A stretch of 64,000 nucleotides of DNA, taken from NCBI RefSeq assembly GCF_003671765.1, contig NZ_QPIB01000001.1, positions 1 through 64,000 on the forward strand, written 5' to 3'. The DNA comes from Xenophilus sp. E41. GTDB taxonomy: Bacteria; Pseudomonadota; Gammaproteobacteria; Burkholderiales; Burkholderiaceae_C. The notes beneath the pieces are model-generated. The model did no database searches, had not been told where the DNA came from, and was given only the letters and a program-made list of their open reading frames with translations. Below are positions 16,472 through 24,325 of the stretch, piece by piece; positions within the stretch are counted from its first letter, which is position 1; every line of letters starts with the position of its first letter. Made by a program: the position numbers and the translations under genes.

Positions 16472-16477
16472 AGTGAA

Positions 16478-16605
16478 ACACCCCCCAAGCCGCTTCGCGG
16501 CTCCCCCCTCCCTGGCGCCTTAGGCTTGGAGGGGGGCGCACCCAGCGGCCTGGCAAAGCCAGTTCCGCGGATGCCCTGGAGGCTTCGCTGCGCTCGCCGG
16601 CTGGT
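16478..16605. repeat. Comamonadaceae-type intergenic repeat (CACCCCCCAAGCCGCTTCGC family)
   Basis: About 128 bases between convergent genes start with CACCCCCCAAGCCGCTTCGC. They continue with a C-rich/G-rich inverted pair (CCCCCCTCC with GGAGGGGGG) and CAGCGGCCTGGCAAAGCCAG, and end in CTTCGCTGCGCTCG. I recognise this as a frequent dispersed intergenic element in Comamonadaceae genomes. No coding potential is seen. It can fold into stems and may act as a bidirectional terminator. Confidence 0.75.
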
Positions 16606-16664
16606 CTGTGTTTCCAACCGGCGCCGGTGCTGCAGCTCTTCCGGCGGAAGCCGGTCGCCTGGAG

Positions 16665-17807
16665 TCACTCCGCCGCGGGCCGGCGCGGCGTGGTGTTGAG
16701 GTAGCTCGCGTTGCCCAGCCCGGTGCCGATGGTCAGCACCGCCCAGCGCTTGACGTCGCGCATGAAGGGCAGCTCGCTCAGGCCCTGCACCACGGCGTCG
16801 TTGTGCATCAGCACCTGGGTCGCATCCTGGCCGATCACGGGCATCTTCTCGCGCAGCGCCGTGGGCAGGTGGAAGGTGTCGGCCGCCCAGTTGCCGGGGA
16901 GGTTCTGCGCGCCGCGGGCGATGGTGCCGTCCTCGCGGATGAGGCCCGGACAGGCGATGCCGACGAAGGGCGCGAGGCGCAGGCCCTCGCGCTCGGCCCA
17001 CACCACCATGTCGCTCAGCATGGCGACCAGCCCGTCCACCAGCCCGGTGCGGCTGGGCTCGTCGTCGGCATGGCGCCACTTGGTGCGGCGCACGACCTTG
17101 GCGCGCGACAGGTCCTCGGCCTTGTCCAGGCGGAACTTCACGATGCCGCAGCGCACGTTGGTGCCGCCGATGTCCAGCGCCAGCAGGGCGTCGTGGTGCT
17201 CGATGAAGTGCCGCGGTGCCAGATGCACCCATCCGATCAGGCCGCCGTCGTCCACCTCGTGCCGCAGGCGACCCAGCTCCACGGGCAGCTCGGCGGCGTG
17301 GCACAGCGCCGCCGCTTCGAGGATCGCACGCTCGCCGACGTCGCTTTCGGGGAAGCCGCCACCGATCACGATGCGCTGCATGCCGCGCCAGGCCTTCTGC
17401 CGCATGAAGCGCTGGATGACCGTCGCGAGTTCGACCGCGAATTCCTCGATGGCGCCGTGCAGGATGTCGCTGGCCTCGCCCCTCATCTTGCCGCGCAGTG
17501 CCCGGTCCAGCGTCTTCTTGCTCAGGGCTGCCGAGGGCAGGTTGCCCAGCGGGTCCTTGCGGCCCCGGTCGCGGTGGCGCTTGCGCCAGACATCGAGGAG
17601 CCGCCGAAACGCCGTCTGGCTGGCGCGGTCGCCGATGAAGCCGTGGTCGTCCTGGACCTCCAGGTTGTAGCTGGTGATCCGGACCTCGGCGAGCGCGAGC
17701 ACGCCATGGTGGGCGCCGACGATGCTGGGAACGAGCGGCTTGCGCGGACGCTTCCTGGGTGTCGACGAAGGCGCAGCGGTCTTGGAGGGGGTCTTGCGTG
17801 TGGCCAT
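16665..17807 (-). CDS. ROK-family (sugar kinase-like) protein with a long N-terminal extension
   Basis: The product of about 380 residues, from the ATG at 17805-17807, starts with a basic Lys/Arg/Pro-rich region. An unassigned helical section of roughly 140 residues follows. The ROK/ASKHA phosphate-binding segment LLALDIGGTNVRCGI comes near the middle, with PFVGIACPG, NLPGNWA, MHNDAVVQG and TIGTGLGNAS after it, the order of a glucokinase-like fold. Typical ROK kinases are about 300 residues and begin at DIGGT, so the N-terminal half is unusual. The ROK zinc-binding cysteine motif is not evident. It could be a sugar kinase or a non-catalytic regulator. It stands alone on the minus strand. Confidence 0.75.
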   Translation of the reverse strand: MATRKTPSKTAAPSSTPRKRPRKPLVPSIVGAHHGVLALAEVRITSYNLEVQDDHGFIGDRASQTAFRRLLDVWRKRHRDRGRKDPLGNLPSAALSKKTLDRALRGKMRGEASDILHGAIEEFAVELATVIQRFMRQKAWRGMQRIVIGGGFPESDVGERAILEAAALCHAAELPVELGRLRHEVDDGGLIGWVHLAPRHFIEHHDALLALDIGGTNVRCGIVKFRLDKAEDLSRAKVVRRTKWRHADDEPSRTGLVDGLVAMLSDMVVWAEREGLRLAPFVGIACPGLIREDGTIARGAQNLPGNWAADTFHLPTALREKMPVIGQDATQVLMHNDAVVQGLSELPFMRDVKRWAVLTIGTGLGNASYLNTTPRRPAAE

Positions 17808-17959
17808 GAAGAAGTGAAGGTCACGGGACGGACGCGCGACGGCGCGCCTTGTGCTCCAGCATGCCGCTGACCGCTCCCTGTCCCTGCGGGGCTGCACGAC
17901 CGCGCCTCATCGGCGTGGCGCACCTGCGCTTGTAGGAAGGCCGGCTATAAACTGACCCG

Positions 17960-19543
17960 ATGCCCAACCTTCCGCGGCCCTGGCGGCCGGGCGTCCAGCC
18001 CCACACGCTGGCGCGCGCGATCATCCGCGCCGTCACCCTGCCGATGCTGCTGGCCGTGCTGCTGTTCACGGCGTCGCGCGGCGCGGGGGCCGCCGACGAG
18101 GGCACGCTGCGCATCGGCTCCAAGCGCTTCACCGAGTCGTACATCCTGGCCGAGGTGCTGGCGCAGACGGCCGCGCCGAAGCTCTCGCAAGTGCCCGTGG
18201 TGCGCCAGGGCCTGGGCAACACGGCCATCGTCTACGAGGCGCTCAGGAGCGGCGGCATCGACCTCTATGCCGAATACACGGGCACCATCGCGCTGGAGAT
18301 CCTCAAGAGCCCGCAACCCCTGTCGCGCGAGGCCATGCAGGCGGCGCTGCAGCCGCTGGGCCTGGGCATGGCCATCCCGCTGGGCTTCAACGACGGCTAT
18401 GCCTTCGCCATGCGCGCCGACGAGGCCAGGCGCCTGGGCGTGCGTTCGCTGAGCGACCTGGCGAGACACCCGGAGCTCAAGCTCGGCCTGTCGAACGAGT
18501 TCATCGGCCGCGCCGACGGCTGGCGCGGCGTGGCGGCGCGCTACGGCCTGCCGCAGGCACCCACCGGCCTGGACCATGGCATCGCCTACGACGCCATCGC
18601 CGCCAAGCAGGTGGACGTGATCGACATCTACACGACGGACGCCAAGATCGACCACCTGGGCCTCACGGTGCTCGACGACGACCGCGGCTACTTCCCCCGC
18701 TACGACGCCGTGGTGCTGTACCGGCTGGACGTGCCGCAGCGCTTTCCGCAGGCCTGGGCGGCGCTCACCAGCCTCCAAGGCCGCATCGACGAGCACGCCA
18801 TGATCGCCATGAACGCGCGCGCCGAGCTGCAGGGTGCGGGCTTCGCCACCATCGCGCGCGACTTCCTCTCGGGCGGTGGCCAGGGCGCAGGCGGCGCAGT
18901 GGCCACCGGCTTCATGGCCAAGCTCTTCGGGCCCGACCTGCCGCGGCTGGCGCGCCAGCATCTCATGCTGGTCGCTGTCTCGGTGGCCGTGGCCACCCTC
19001 ATCGGTGTGCCCCTGGCGGTGTGGGTGTTTCCGCACCTGCGGCTGCGCGCGCTGGTGCTGGGTGCCACGGGGCTGCTGCAGACCGTGCCCTCGCTCGCGC
19101 TGCTCGCGGTGCTGATCTCGCTGATCGGCGCCATCGGCACGCTGCCGGCGCTGATCGCGCTCACGCTGTACTCGCTGCTGCCCATCATGCGCAATGCCGT
19201 CACCGGCCTGGCCGAGGTGCCGATGGGCGTGAAGCAGGCCGGCACCGCACTCGGCATGACGGGTTCTCAGAACCTGCGGCTGGTGCAGTTGCCGCTGGCG
19301 CTGCCCACGCTGATCGCGGGCGTCCGCACCGCCACCACCATTGCCATCGGCACGGCCACCATCGCGGCCTTCATCGGGGCGGGTGGTTTTGGCGAACGCA
19401 TCGTGACCGGCCTCGCCCTCAACGACCGTGCGCTGCTGATGGCCGGCGCCCTGCCTGCCGCCGCGCTGGCGCTGGCGAGCGAAGCACTGTTCGAAGCGCT
19501 GGAATGGCTGCTGCGACGGCGCCAGCGCGCGCCGGCGGCATGA
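17960..19543 (+). CDS. Glycine betaine/osmoprotectant-type ABC transporter, binding protein fused to permease
   Basis: This 527-residue fusion has an N-terminal signal or anchor (TLPMLLAVLLFTASRGAGA). An OpuAC-type binding domain follows (residues about 48-315: LRIGSKRFTESYILAEVLAQ, GGIDLYAEYTGT, DVIDIYTTDAKI). A permease domain occupies about residues 325-527, with an EAA-type loop (VPMGVKQAGTALGMTGSQNL). Such systems import betaine, choline or other quaternary amines. The order binding-protein-first then permease is the reverse of the better-known permease-first fusions. No partner ATPase gene lies next to it. The stop overlaps the acyltransferase start as ATGA. The substrate is not predictable, because the aromatic box residues cannot be assigned by eye. 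Confidence 0.88.
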   Translation: MPNLPRPWRPGVQPHTLARAIIRAVTLPMLLAVLLFTASRGAGAADEGTLRIGSKRFTESYILAEVLAQTAAPKLSQVPVVRQGLGNTAIVYEALRSGGIDLYAEYTGTIALEILKSPQPLSREAMQAALQPLGLGMAIPLGFNDGYAFAMRADEARRLGVRSLSDLARHPELKLGLSNEFIGRADGWRGVAARYGLPQAPTGLDHGIAYDAIAAKQVDVIDIYTTDAKIDHLGLTVLDDDRGYFPRYDAVVLYRLDVPQRFPQAWAALTSLQGRIDEHAMIAMNARAELQGAGFATIARDFLSGGGQGAGGAVATGFMAKLFGPDLPRLARQHLMLVAVSVAVATLIGVPLAVWVFPHLRLRALVLGATGLLQTVPSLALLAVLISLIGAIGTLPALIALTLYSLLPIMRNAVTGLAEVPMGVKQAGTALGMTGSQNLRLVQLPLALPTLIAGVRTATTIAIGTATIAAFIGAGGFGERIVTGLALNDRALLMAGALPAAALALASEALFEALEWLLRRRQRAPAA

Positions 19544-20466
19544 ACGACCGCCCGGCCGTTCCGGCGAGGACAGGCACTGCTGCCGACGGCGAAGGCGCTC
19601 TTCCGGGCGCCGCGGATGCCCCAGGGGTCGACGCCCTGACCGAGATCAACCTCGCCGAGCTGCTCGACTCGGTCGGCCTCGCGCGTCTGCAGGCCACGCC
19701 GCTGCGCCACCTGTTCCGCCCTGTCGCGCGCCGCTTCGCGCTGACGGCTGCGGAGTTCGACACGCGCGTCGGCCTGTATGGCCTGTCGAAGGGCAGCGAA
19801 TGGCTGGTGCAGCAGATGACCTCGGGCCTGCAGGTGAGCGGCCAGGCGCAGGTGCCGCCGCATGGCCCGGTCGTGCTGCTGTCGAACCACCCGGGCATGA
19901 CCGACACGGTGGCCCTGTTCACGGCGCTCGCGTCGCGGCCCGACCTGCGCGTGATGGCGCTCGACCGCCCCTTCCTGCGCGCCCTGCCCCAGGTCGCGCG
20001 CCAGCTGATCTTCCTGCCCGATCACGCCGCCGGCCTGGCTGCCGCCCTGCGCGCCGGCGCCCGGCACCTGAAGGACGGCGGCGCGCTGCTGACCTTTCCC
20101 GCGGGCGAGATCGAGCCCGACCCGGTCACCTTCGGCACGGCGCGCGCGATCGATTCACTGCGCCATTGGACCGACAGCTACGCGCTCTTCGCGCGGCTGG
20201 TGCCGAGCGCCGTGTTCGTGCCCGCGCTGGTGAGCGGCGTCATCTCGCCGCACGCGCAGCGCCACCCGCTCACGCGGCTGCGCCGCACGCCGCGCGACCG
20301 CGAGAAGATGGCGGCGGCGCTGCAGATCGCGCTGGCGCGCTACCGCGACCTGCAAGCCCGCGTCTGCTTCGGGCCTGCGCAAACGCCCCACGAGCAAGGC
20401 CCGCAAGCCCTGTGCGAAGGCGTCGCCGCGCAGATGCGCCGCATGATCATGGCCTGCGCGGCGTGA
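19540..20466 (+). CDS. PlsC-like lysophospholipid / glycerol-3-phosphate acyltransferase family protein
   Basis: The 308-residue protein has the acyltransferase block I in LLSNHPGMTD (an H-x4-D motif) and block III-like FPAGEIEPD, with an arginine-containing block II region between them. It lacks obvious transmembrane helices, so it may bind the membrane peripherally. Such enzymes transfer acyl chains to lysophosphatidic acid or related lipids. The ATG overlaps the stop of the transporter fusion by 4 bases, so the two are co-translated, although a functional link is not obvious. The longer open frame upstream is a shadow of the transporter gene. Confidence 0.8.
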   Translation: MNDRPAVPARTGTAADGEGALPGAADAPGVDALTEINLAELLDSVGLARLQATPLRHLFRPVARRFALTAAEFDTRVGLYGLSKGSEWLVQQMTSGLQVSGQAQVPPHGPVVLLSNHPGMTDTVALFTALASRPDLRVMALDRPFLRALPQVARQLIFLPDHAAGLAAALRAGARHLKDGGALLTFPAGEIEPDPVTFGTARAIDSLRHWTDSYALFARLVPSAVFVPALVSGVISPHAQRHPLTRLRRTPRDREKMAAALQIALARYRDLQARVCFGPAQTPHEQGPQALCEGVAAQMRRMIMACAA

Positions 20467-20488
20467 GCGACTTGAGCGCCACGGCGCG

Positions 20489-21187
20489 CTACTTCGCCGC
20501 CATGCGCCGCGCCACGCGCCTCGACACCTCGCGGCGGCGCTCCAGCATCGGCGCTGCCGAGGCCCGCACCTTCTCGACCAGTTCCGGTGCCGCCACGCGC
20601 GGGTGCCCGCTCTGGAACGGCGGAGCCGGGTCGTATTCCAGCATCAGCTGAAGCGCCTTGGCGGCGTCCGCCCCGCGCAGGATCCCGAGCACGGTGAAGG
20701 CGAAGTCCAGCCCGGAGGTGACGCCGCCCCCGGTGATGCGGTCGCCGTCCACCACCACGCGGTCGGGCAGCGCCCGCACGCCGAAGAGTTCGAGCTGGTC
20801 GATCGACATCCAGTGGCTGGTGGCGCTGCGGCCTTCGAGCAGGCCCGCCGCGGCCAGCAGCAGCGAGCCGGTGCACACCGAGGTGACCCACTTCGCGCCG
20901 GCCGCCTGCTGGCGCAGGAATTGCAGCACCTCCTCGTCCTCCATCAGCGGCGTCTGGCCCGGGCCGCCGGGCACGACCAGCATGTCGTACTGCGGCGCGG
21001 TCGCGAAGGCCTGGTCGGGGATGAGCGTGAGGCCGGTGTCGCCTTTGAGCGGCTCGCGGTTCTTCCAGACCAGCTCGGCCTGGCAATCCGGCGCGCGCGC
21101 CAGCACTTCGAAGGGGCCGAGGATGTCCAGCGAGGTCATCATCGGGAACACGAGCATGCCGATACGGGTCTTGGGCGTGGAGTTCAT
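20489..21187 (-). CDS. DJ-1/PfpI family protein, isonitrile hydratase-like
   Basis: The 232-residue protein has the DJ-1 fold with the nucleophile elbow SVCTGSLLLAAAGLLEGR, where Cys is the catalytic residue, followed by TSHW. Other family segments are LVFPMMTSLDILGPFEVL and DMLVVPGGPGQTPL. This pattern is closest to isonitrile hydratases and to the N-terminal half of GlxA regulators. There is no DNA-binding domain. A GTG nine bases upstream is an alternative start, and neither has a clear ribosome site. It faces away from a Bug/GlxA pair on the plus strand. Confidence 0.8.
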   Translation of the reverse strand: MNSTPKTRIGMLVFPMMTSLDILGPFEVLARAPDCQAELVWKNREPLKGDTGLTLIPDQAFATAPQYDMLVVPGGPGQTPLMEDEEVLQFLRQQAAGAKWVTSVCTGSLLLAAAGLLEGRSATSHWMSIDQLELFGVRALPDRVVVDGDRITGGGVTSGLDFAFTVLGILRGADAAKALQLMLEYDPAPPFQSGHPRVAAPELVEKVRASAAPMLERRREVSRRVARRMAAK

Positions 21188-21361
21188 CCGCCGCACTGTG
21201 CCTGCCCTGGCGCAGATGCACCAGACACAGCGCGCTCATTTGCGGACATGGTGGGGCGGCGGCCGCCGATGTCGCGAAATCGACCGCCTATGTCCGGCGC
21301 CGCCACGCGCAGGGCGCAAGACTTTCATCGACGCGGCCCTTCGGCAGCGACAAGGTGAACG

Positions 21362-22345
21362 ATGAGCAGCAACCGACGCGCAACCCTCCAGATGCTCGGT
21401 GCCCTGGCGCTGATACGGCCCGGGCTGTCGATGACGCAGACGCAGGCGCCGACGCCCGCCACGACGCGGCTGCTCGTGGGCTTTCCACCGGGCGCCACGG
21501 GCGACCGCATCGCGCGCGCCGTGTCGCCGCTGCTGGCCGCGCAGCTGCAGAACAGCGCCATCGTCGACAACAGGCCGGGCGCTGGCGTGCAACTGGCGAT
21601 CGAGTACGCGAAGTCGGCCCATGCCGATGGCAGCGTGCTGCTGCAGACCATCGGCTCGTCGATGGTGATCTACTCGCACACCTACCGCAGCCTGCGCTAC
21701 GACCCGCTGCGCGACTTCATCCCGCTGGGCACCGCGGCCACCGCGCCGATCGCCTTCGTCAGCGCGGCGCGGCTGTCGGTGAAGAGCCTGGCCGATGCCG
21801 TCTCGCTGATCAGGCAGGACAAGTCGGTCGCCTTCTACGGCTCGCCCGCGTCCGGCAGCGTGTTCCATTTCTCGGGCGTGCTGATGGGCCGGGCGATGGG
21901 CAGCGACTTCACCCACGTGCCGTACAAGGGATCAGCACCGGCGCTGGCCGACGTGCTGTCGGGCCAGATGTCTTTCGCCTTCCTGGCGCCGAGCGACATC
22001 CTCGAGCACCACCGGGCCGGCAAGCTGCGCATCCTCGCCGTGACCGGAACGATGCGCGCCTCGCAGCTGCCCGACGTGCCCACTTTTCCCGAAGCCGGCT
22101 TCAAGGACCTGGTGAACCGCGAGTGGTTCTCGTACTTCCTGAGCAAGGGCACGCCGCCGGAACTCGTCGCGCGCTACGGCGCCGCGCTGCGCAAGGTGGT
22201 GGCCGATCCGGACCTGCGCAGCGGGCTGCTCGCCGCGGGCCTGGAGATCGGCGACGGCGACGCGGCGACGCTGACCGCCACAATGCAGAGCGAATTCGGC
22301 CAATGGAGGCAGGTTGTCAAAGAGATCGGCTTCATCGCTGACTAG
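21362..22345 (+). CDS. Bug-family (TctC-like) periplasmic solute-binding protein
   Basis: The 327-residue product has a short N-terminal signal (RRATLQMLGALALIRPGLS), the first-strand loop GFPPGATGDRIARAV, then DNRPGAGVQLAIEYA and a later VPYKGSAPALADVLSGQ segment, all usual for Bug proteins. No TctA/TctB genes are near. Its last codons contain the ribosome site and TTG start of the GlxA-type regulator that follows, so the two are translationally coupled. A DJ-1 family gene diverges upstream across a 174-base gap. The ligand is unknown. Confidence 0.88.
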   Translation: MSSNRRATLQMLGALALIRPGLSMTQTQAPTPATTRLLVGFPPGATGDRIARAVSPLLAAQLQNSAIVDNRPGAGVQLAIEYAKSAHADGSVLLQTIGSSMVIYSHTYRSLRYDPLRDFIPLGTAATAPIAFVSAARLSVKSLADAVSLIRQDKSVAFYGSPASGSVFHFSGVLMGRAMGSDFTHVPYKGSAPALADVLSGQMSFAFLAPSDILEHHRAGKLRILAVTGTMRASQLPDVPTFPEAGFKDLVNREWFSYFLSKGTPPELVARYGAALRKVVADPDLRSGLLAAGLEIGDGDAATLTATMQSEFGQWRQVVKEIGFIAD

Positions 22346-23357
22346 GGCGCCGGCGGGCCCCACCCCGTACCACGGCACGCGCGAAGTCGGCATCGTCGTC
22401 TTCGGCGATGCGCTGCTGCTCGACGCCACCGGCCCGGCCGACGTGCTGGGCCGCGCGAACCACCACGCGCGTGCGCCCGGCGAGCCGGACCGCTACCGCA
22501 TCAACGCCATCTCCACCTTCGGCGGCGAGGTCGCGACCTCGTGCGGCCTGCGCCTGCAGACGGCACCGCTGCCGCCGCCGGAGATCTGCGCCTTCGACAC
22601 GCTGATCGTCGCGGGCGGACCGGGCGTGCTGGCCGCGCGCCGCGACCCGCACCTGCGCAACTGGCTGCTGGCCGTCGAGCCGCGCGTGCGCCGCATCGGC
22701 TCGGTGTGCACCGGCGCCTATGTGCTGGCCGAATGCGGCCTGCTGGCGGGCCGCCCGGTCACCACGCACTGGCGGCACATCGATCGCTTCAGGACGCTCT
22801 ACCCCGAGGCGCGCGTGATCGACGACACGCTGTTCGCACGCGACGGCAAATTCTTCACCTCCGCCGGCGCCACCGCCGGCATCGACCTCGCCCTGAGCCT
22901 GGTGGACGAAGACCATGGCCGCGAACTGGCGCTGGCCATCGCGCGCGAGCTGGTCGTGTTCCGCGTCCGGGCCGCCCACCAGGGCCAGCAGAGCGCAGCG
23001 CTGGACGCCTACGGTGGCGCGTCGGACCGGCTCAGCCGCGCCACCGCCTTCATCCTGGCCCAGCTGGAGCAGGGCGTGACCGTCGAGCAGGTGGCCGACC
23101 ACGTGTGCGTGGGCACGCGGCAGCTGTCGCGCGACTTCAAGCAGGCTTTCGGGCAGTCGCCCAGCGAGTACATCCGCGCGGCGCAGGTGGACCTCGCGCG
23201 CGAGCTGCTCTCGCACACCGGCCAGTCCATGGACAAGGTGGCGCTGCGCAGCGGCTTCTCGGGGCGGCAGCAGATGGCGCGCGTGTTCGAGCGCGTGCTG
23301 GGCGCACCGCCCGCCGCGTTCAGGGATGCGGGCACGCGCCCGGTGCTGCCCGGGTAG
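22314..23357 (+). CDS. GlxA-family transcriptional regulator (DJ-1-like domain plus AraC helix-turn-helix)
   Basis: The 347-residue protein has a DJ-1/PfpI-like ligand domain (VGIVVFGDALLLDATGPADV; SVCTGAYVLAECGLLAGRPV with Cys retained). A C-terminal AraC double helix-turn-helix follows (EQVADHVCVGTRQLSRDFKQ; SMDKVALRSGFSGRQQMARV). GlxA relatives control catabolic or detoxification genes. No ATG fits. The only reasonable start is the TTG at 22314, four bases after GGAGG (22305-22309), inside the end of the Bug gene. It is probably the regulator of the Bug/DJ-1 locus. The frame and domains are seen, the target is inferred. Confidence 0.88.
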   Translation: MSKRSASSLTRAPAGPTPYHGTREVGIVVFGDALLLDATGPADVLGRANHHARAPGEPDRYRINAISTFGGEVATSCGLRLQTAPLPPPEICAFDTLIVAGGPGVLAARRDPHLRNWLLAVEPRVRRIGSVCTGAYVLAECGLLAGRPVTTHWRHIDRFRTLYPEARVIDDTLFARDGKFFTSAGATAGIDLALSLVDEDHGRELALAIARELVVFRVRAAHQGQQSAALDAYGGASDRLSRATAFILAQLEQGVTVEQVADHVCVGTRQLSRDFKQAFGQSPSEYIRAAQVDLARELLSHTGQSMDKVALRSGFSGRQQMARVFERVLGAPPAAFRDAGTRPVLPG

Positions 23358-23371
23358 TGCGAACATGGGCC

Positions 23372-24223
23372 ATGCGCCCTGCCGCCCTCCTTGCCTCGCT
23401 CCTGCTGGTGCTGTGCGCGCTGCTCGGCGGCTGCGCGATCGTCGACCACGAGCAGCGACGCTGGCTCTTCATGCCCGGCACGCGCACCTGGCCGCCCGGC
23501 GAGGCGGCCGCGGTCGGAATGCAGGACGTGTGGATCGAGTATGTCTCGCAGCACCCGGAACAGGCCGGGCAGCCCGTGCGCCTGCATGCGCTGTGGCTGC
23601 CGCAGCTTCGATCCGGCGCGCCGGTGATTCTGTTCCTGCACGGGGTGCACTGGGACGTGCGCGCCAGCGCCACGCGCATCCGGCAGTTGCACCGGCTGGG
23701 CTTCTCGGTCCTGGGCGTGGACTACCGCGGCTTCGGCCGCAGCAGCGCGGGCATGCCGTCCGAGACGCTGGTGGCCGAAGACGCGCGCGCGGCGTGGCAA
23801 TTTCTGGCGCGCGAACATCCGCAGGCGCGCCGCTTCGTCTTCGGCCACTCGCTGGGCGCCGCCGTGGCGGTGCGGCTCGCGGCCGACGTGCAGGACGAAG
23901 CCGGCCTCATCGTCGAAGGCGCCTTCACCTCCTCGCTGGACGTGCTGCGCAGCACCCGCTGGGGCTGGCTGCCGGTCGCGCCGCTGATGACGCAGCACTT
24001 CGATGCCGCCTCGCGCATCGCCGAGGTGGGCTCGCCGCTGCTGGCGATCCACGCCGCGGGCGACACGATGGTGTCGCCGCAACTGGGCCGCGCACTGTAC
24101 GAGAAGGCCGCACCGCCCAAGCGCTTCGTGCTCGTCGACGGCGCCGTGCACGAAGACGCCGACGTGGTGGGCGAGCAGGCCTATCGCGAGGCGCTGCGCG
24201 AGCTGTTCGGGATCGGCGACTGA
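23372..24223 (+). CDS. Alpha/beta hydrolase lipoprotein
   Basis: The 283-residue product begins with a lipoprotein signal (MRPAALLASLLLVLCALLGG, lipid cysteine at residue 21). The hydrolase fold shows the oxyanion segment LFLHGVHWD, DYRGFGRSS, the nucleophile elbow FGHSLGAAVA and a late acid/histidine pair (HAAGDTMVSP, VDGAVHEDADV). It resembles the BEM46/YqkD-type hydrolases with unknown substrates. It would act at the inner face of the outer membrane or on the periplasmic face of the inner membrane. It lies 14 bases after the GlxA gene and may share its transcript. Confidence 0.82.
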   Translation: MRPAALLASLLLVLCALLGGCAIVDHEQRRWLFMPGTRTWPPGEAAAVGMQDVWIEYVSQHPEQAGQPVRLHALWLPQLRSGAPVILFLHGVHWDVRASATRIRQLHRLGFSVLGVDYRGFGRSSAGMPSETLVAEDARAAWQFLAREHPQARRFVFGHSLGAAVAVRLAADVQDEAGLIVEGAFTSSLDVLRSTRWGWLPVAPLMTQHFDAASRIAEVGSPLLAIHAAGDTMVSPQLGRALYEKAAPPKRFVLVDGAVHEDADVVGEQAYREALRELFGIGD

Positions 24224-24251
24224 GGGCCCGAGCCGGGGTCGCACGAACGCC

Positions 24252-24316
24252 GATTGCTATGCAAACGATAGCTGCCGGCGCCCGCCCCACGGGCGCTGCG
24301 GGCACTTTTTTCTTCA
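24252..24316 (+). repeat. GCTA/TAGC hairpin repeat, copy 5 (probable terminator)
   Basis: This is the best-preserved copy. GCTATGCAAACGATAGC forms a stem, then GCGCCCGCCCCACGGGCGC forms a second perfect hairpin, followed by GGGCACTTTTTTCTT. It starts 29 bases after the hydrolase stop and lies between convergent genes. It looks like a functional Rho-independent terminator. Confidence 0.88.
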
Positions 24317-24325
24317 AACTCCAGG

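Noticed and set aside
21318-21359. A possible half copy of the CCGTTCACGCTGAGC repeat (GTTCACCTTGTCGCTGCCGAAG on the minus strand)
   Set aside because: Only one degenerate arm is present and there is no inverted partner, so I cannot support it as a repeat copy.
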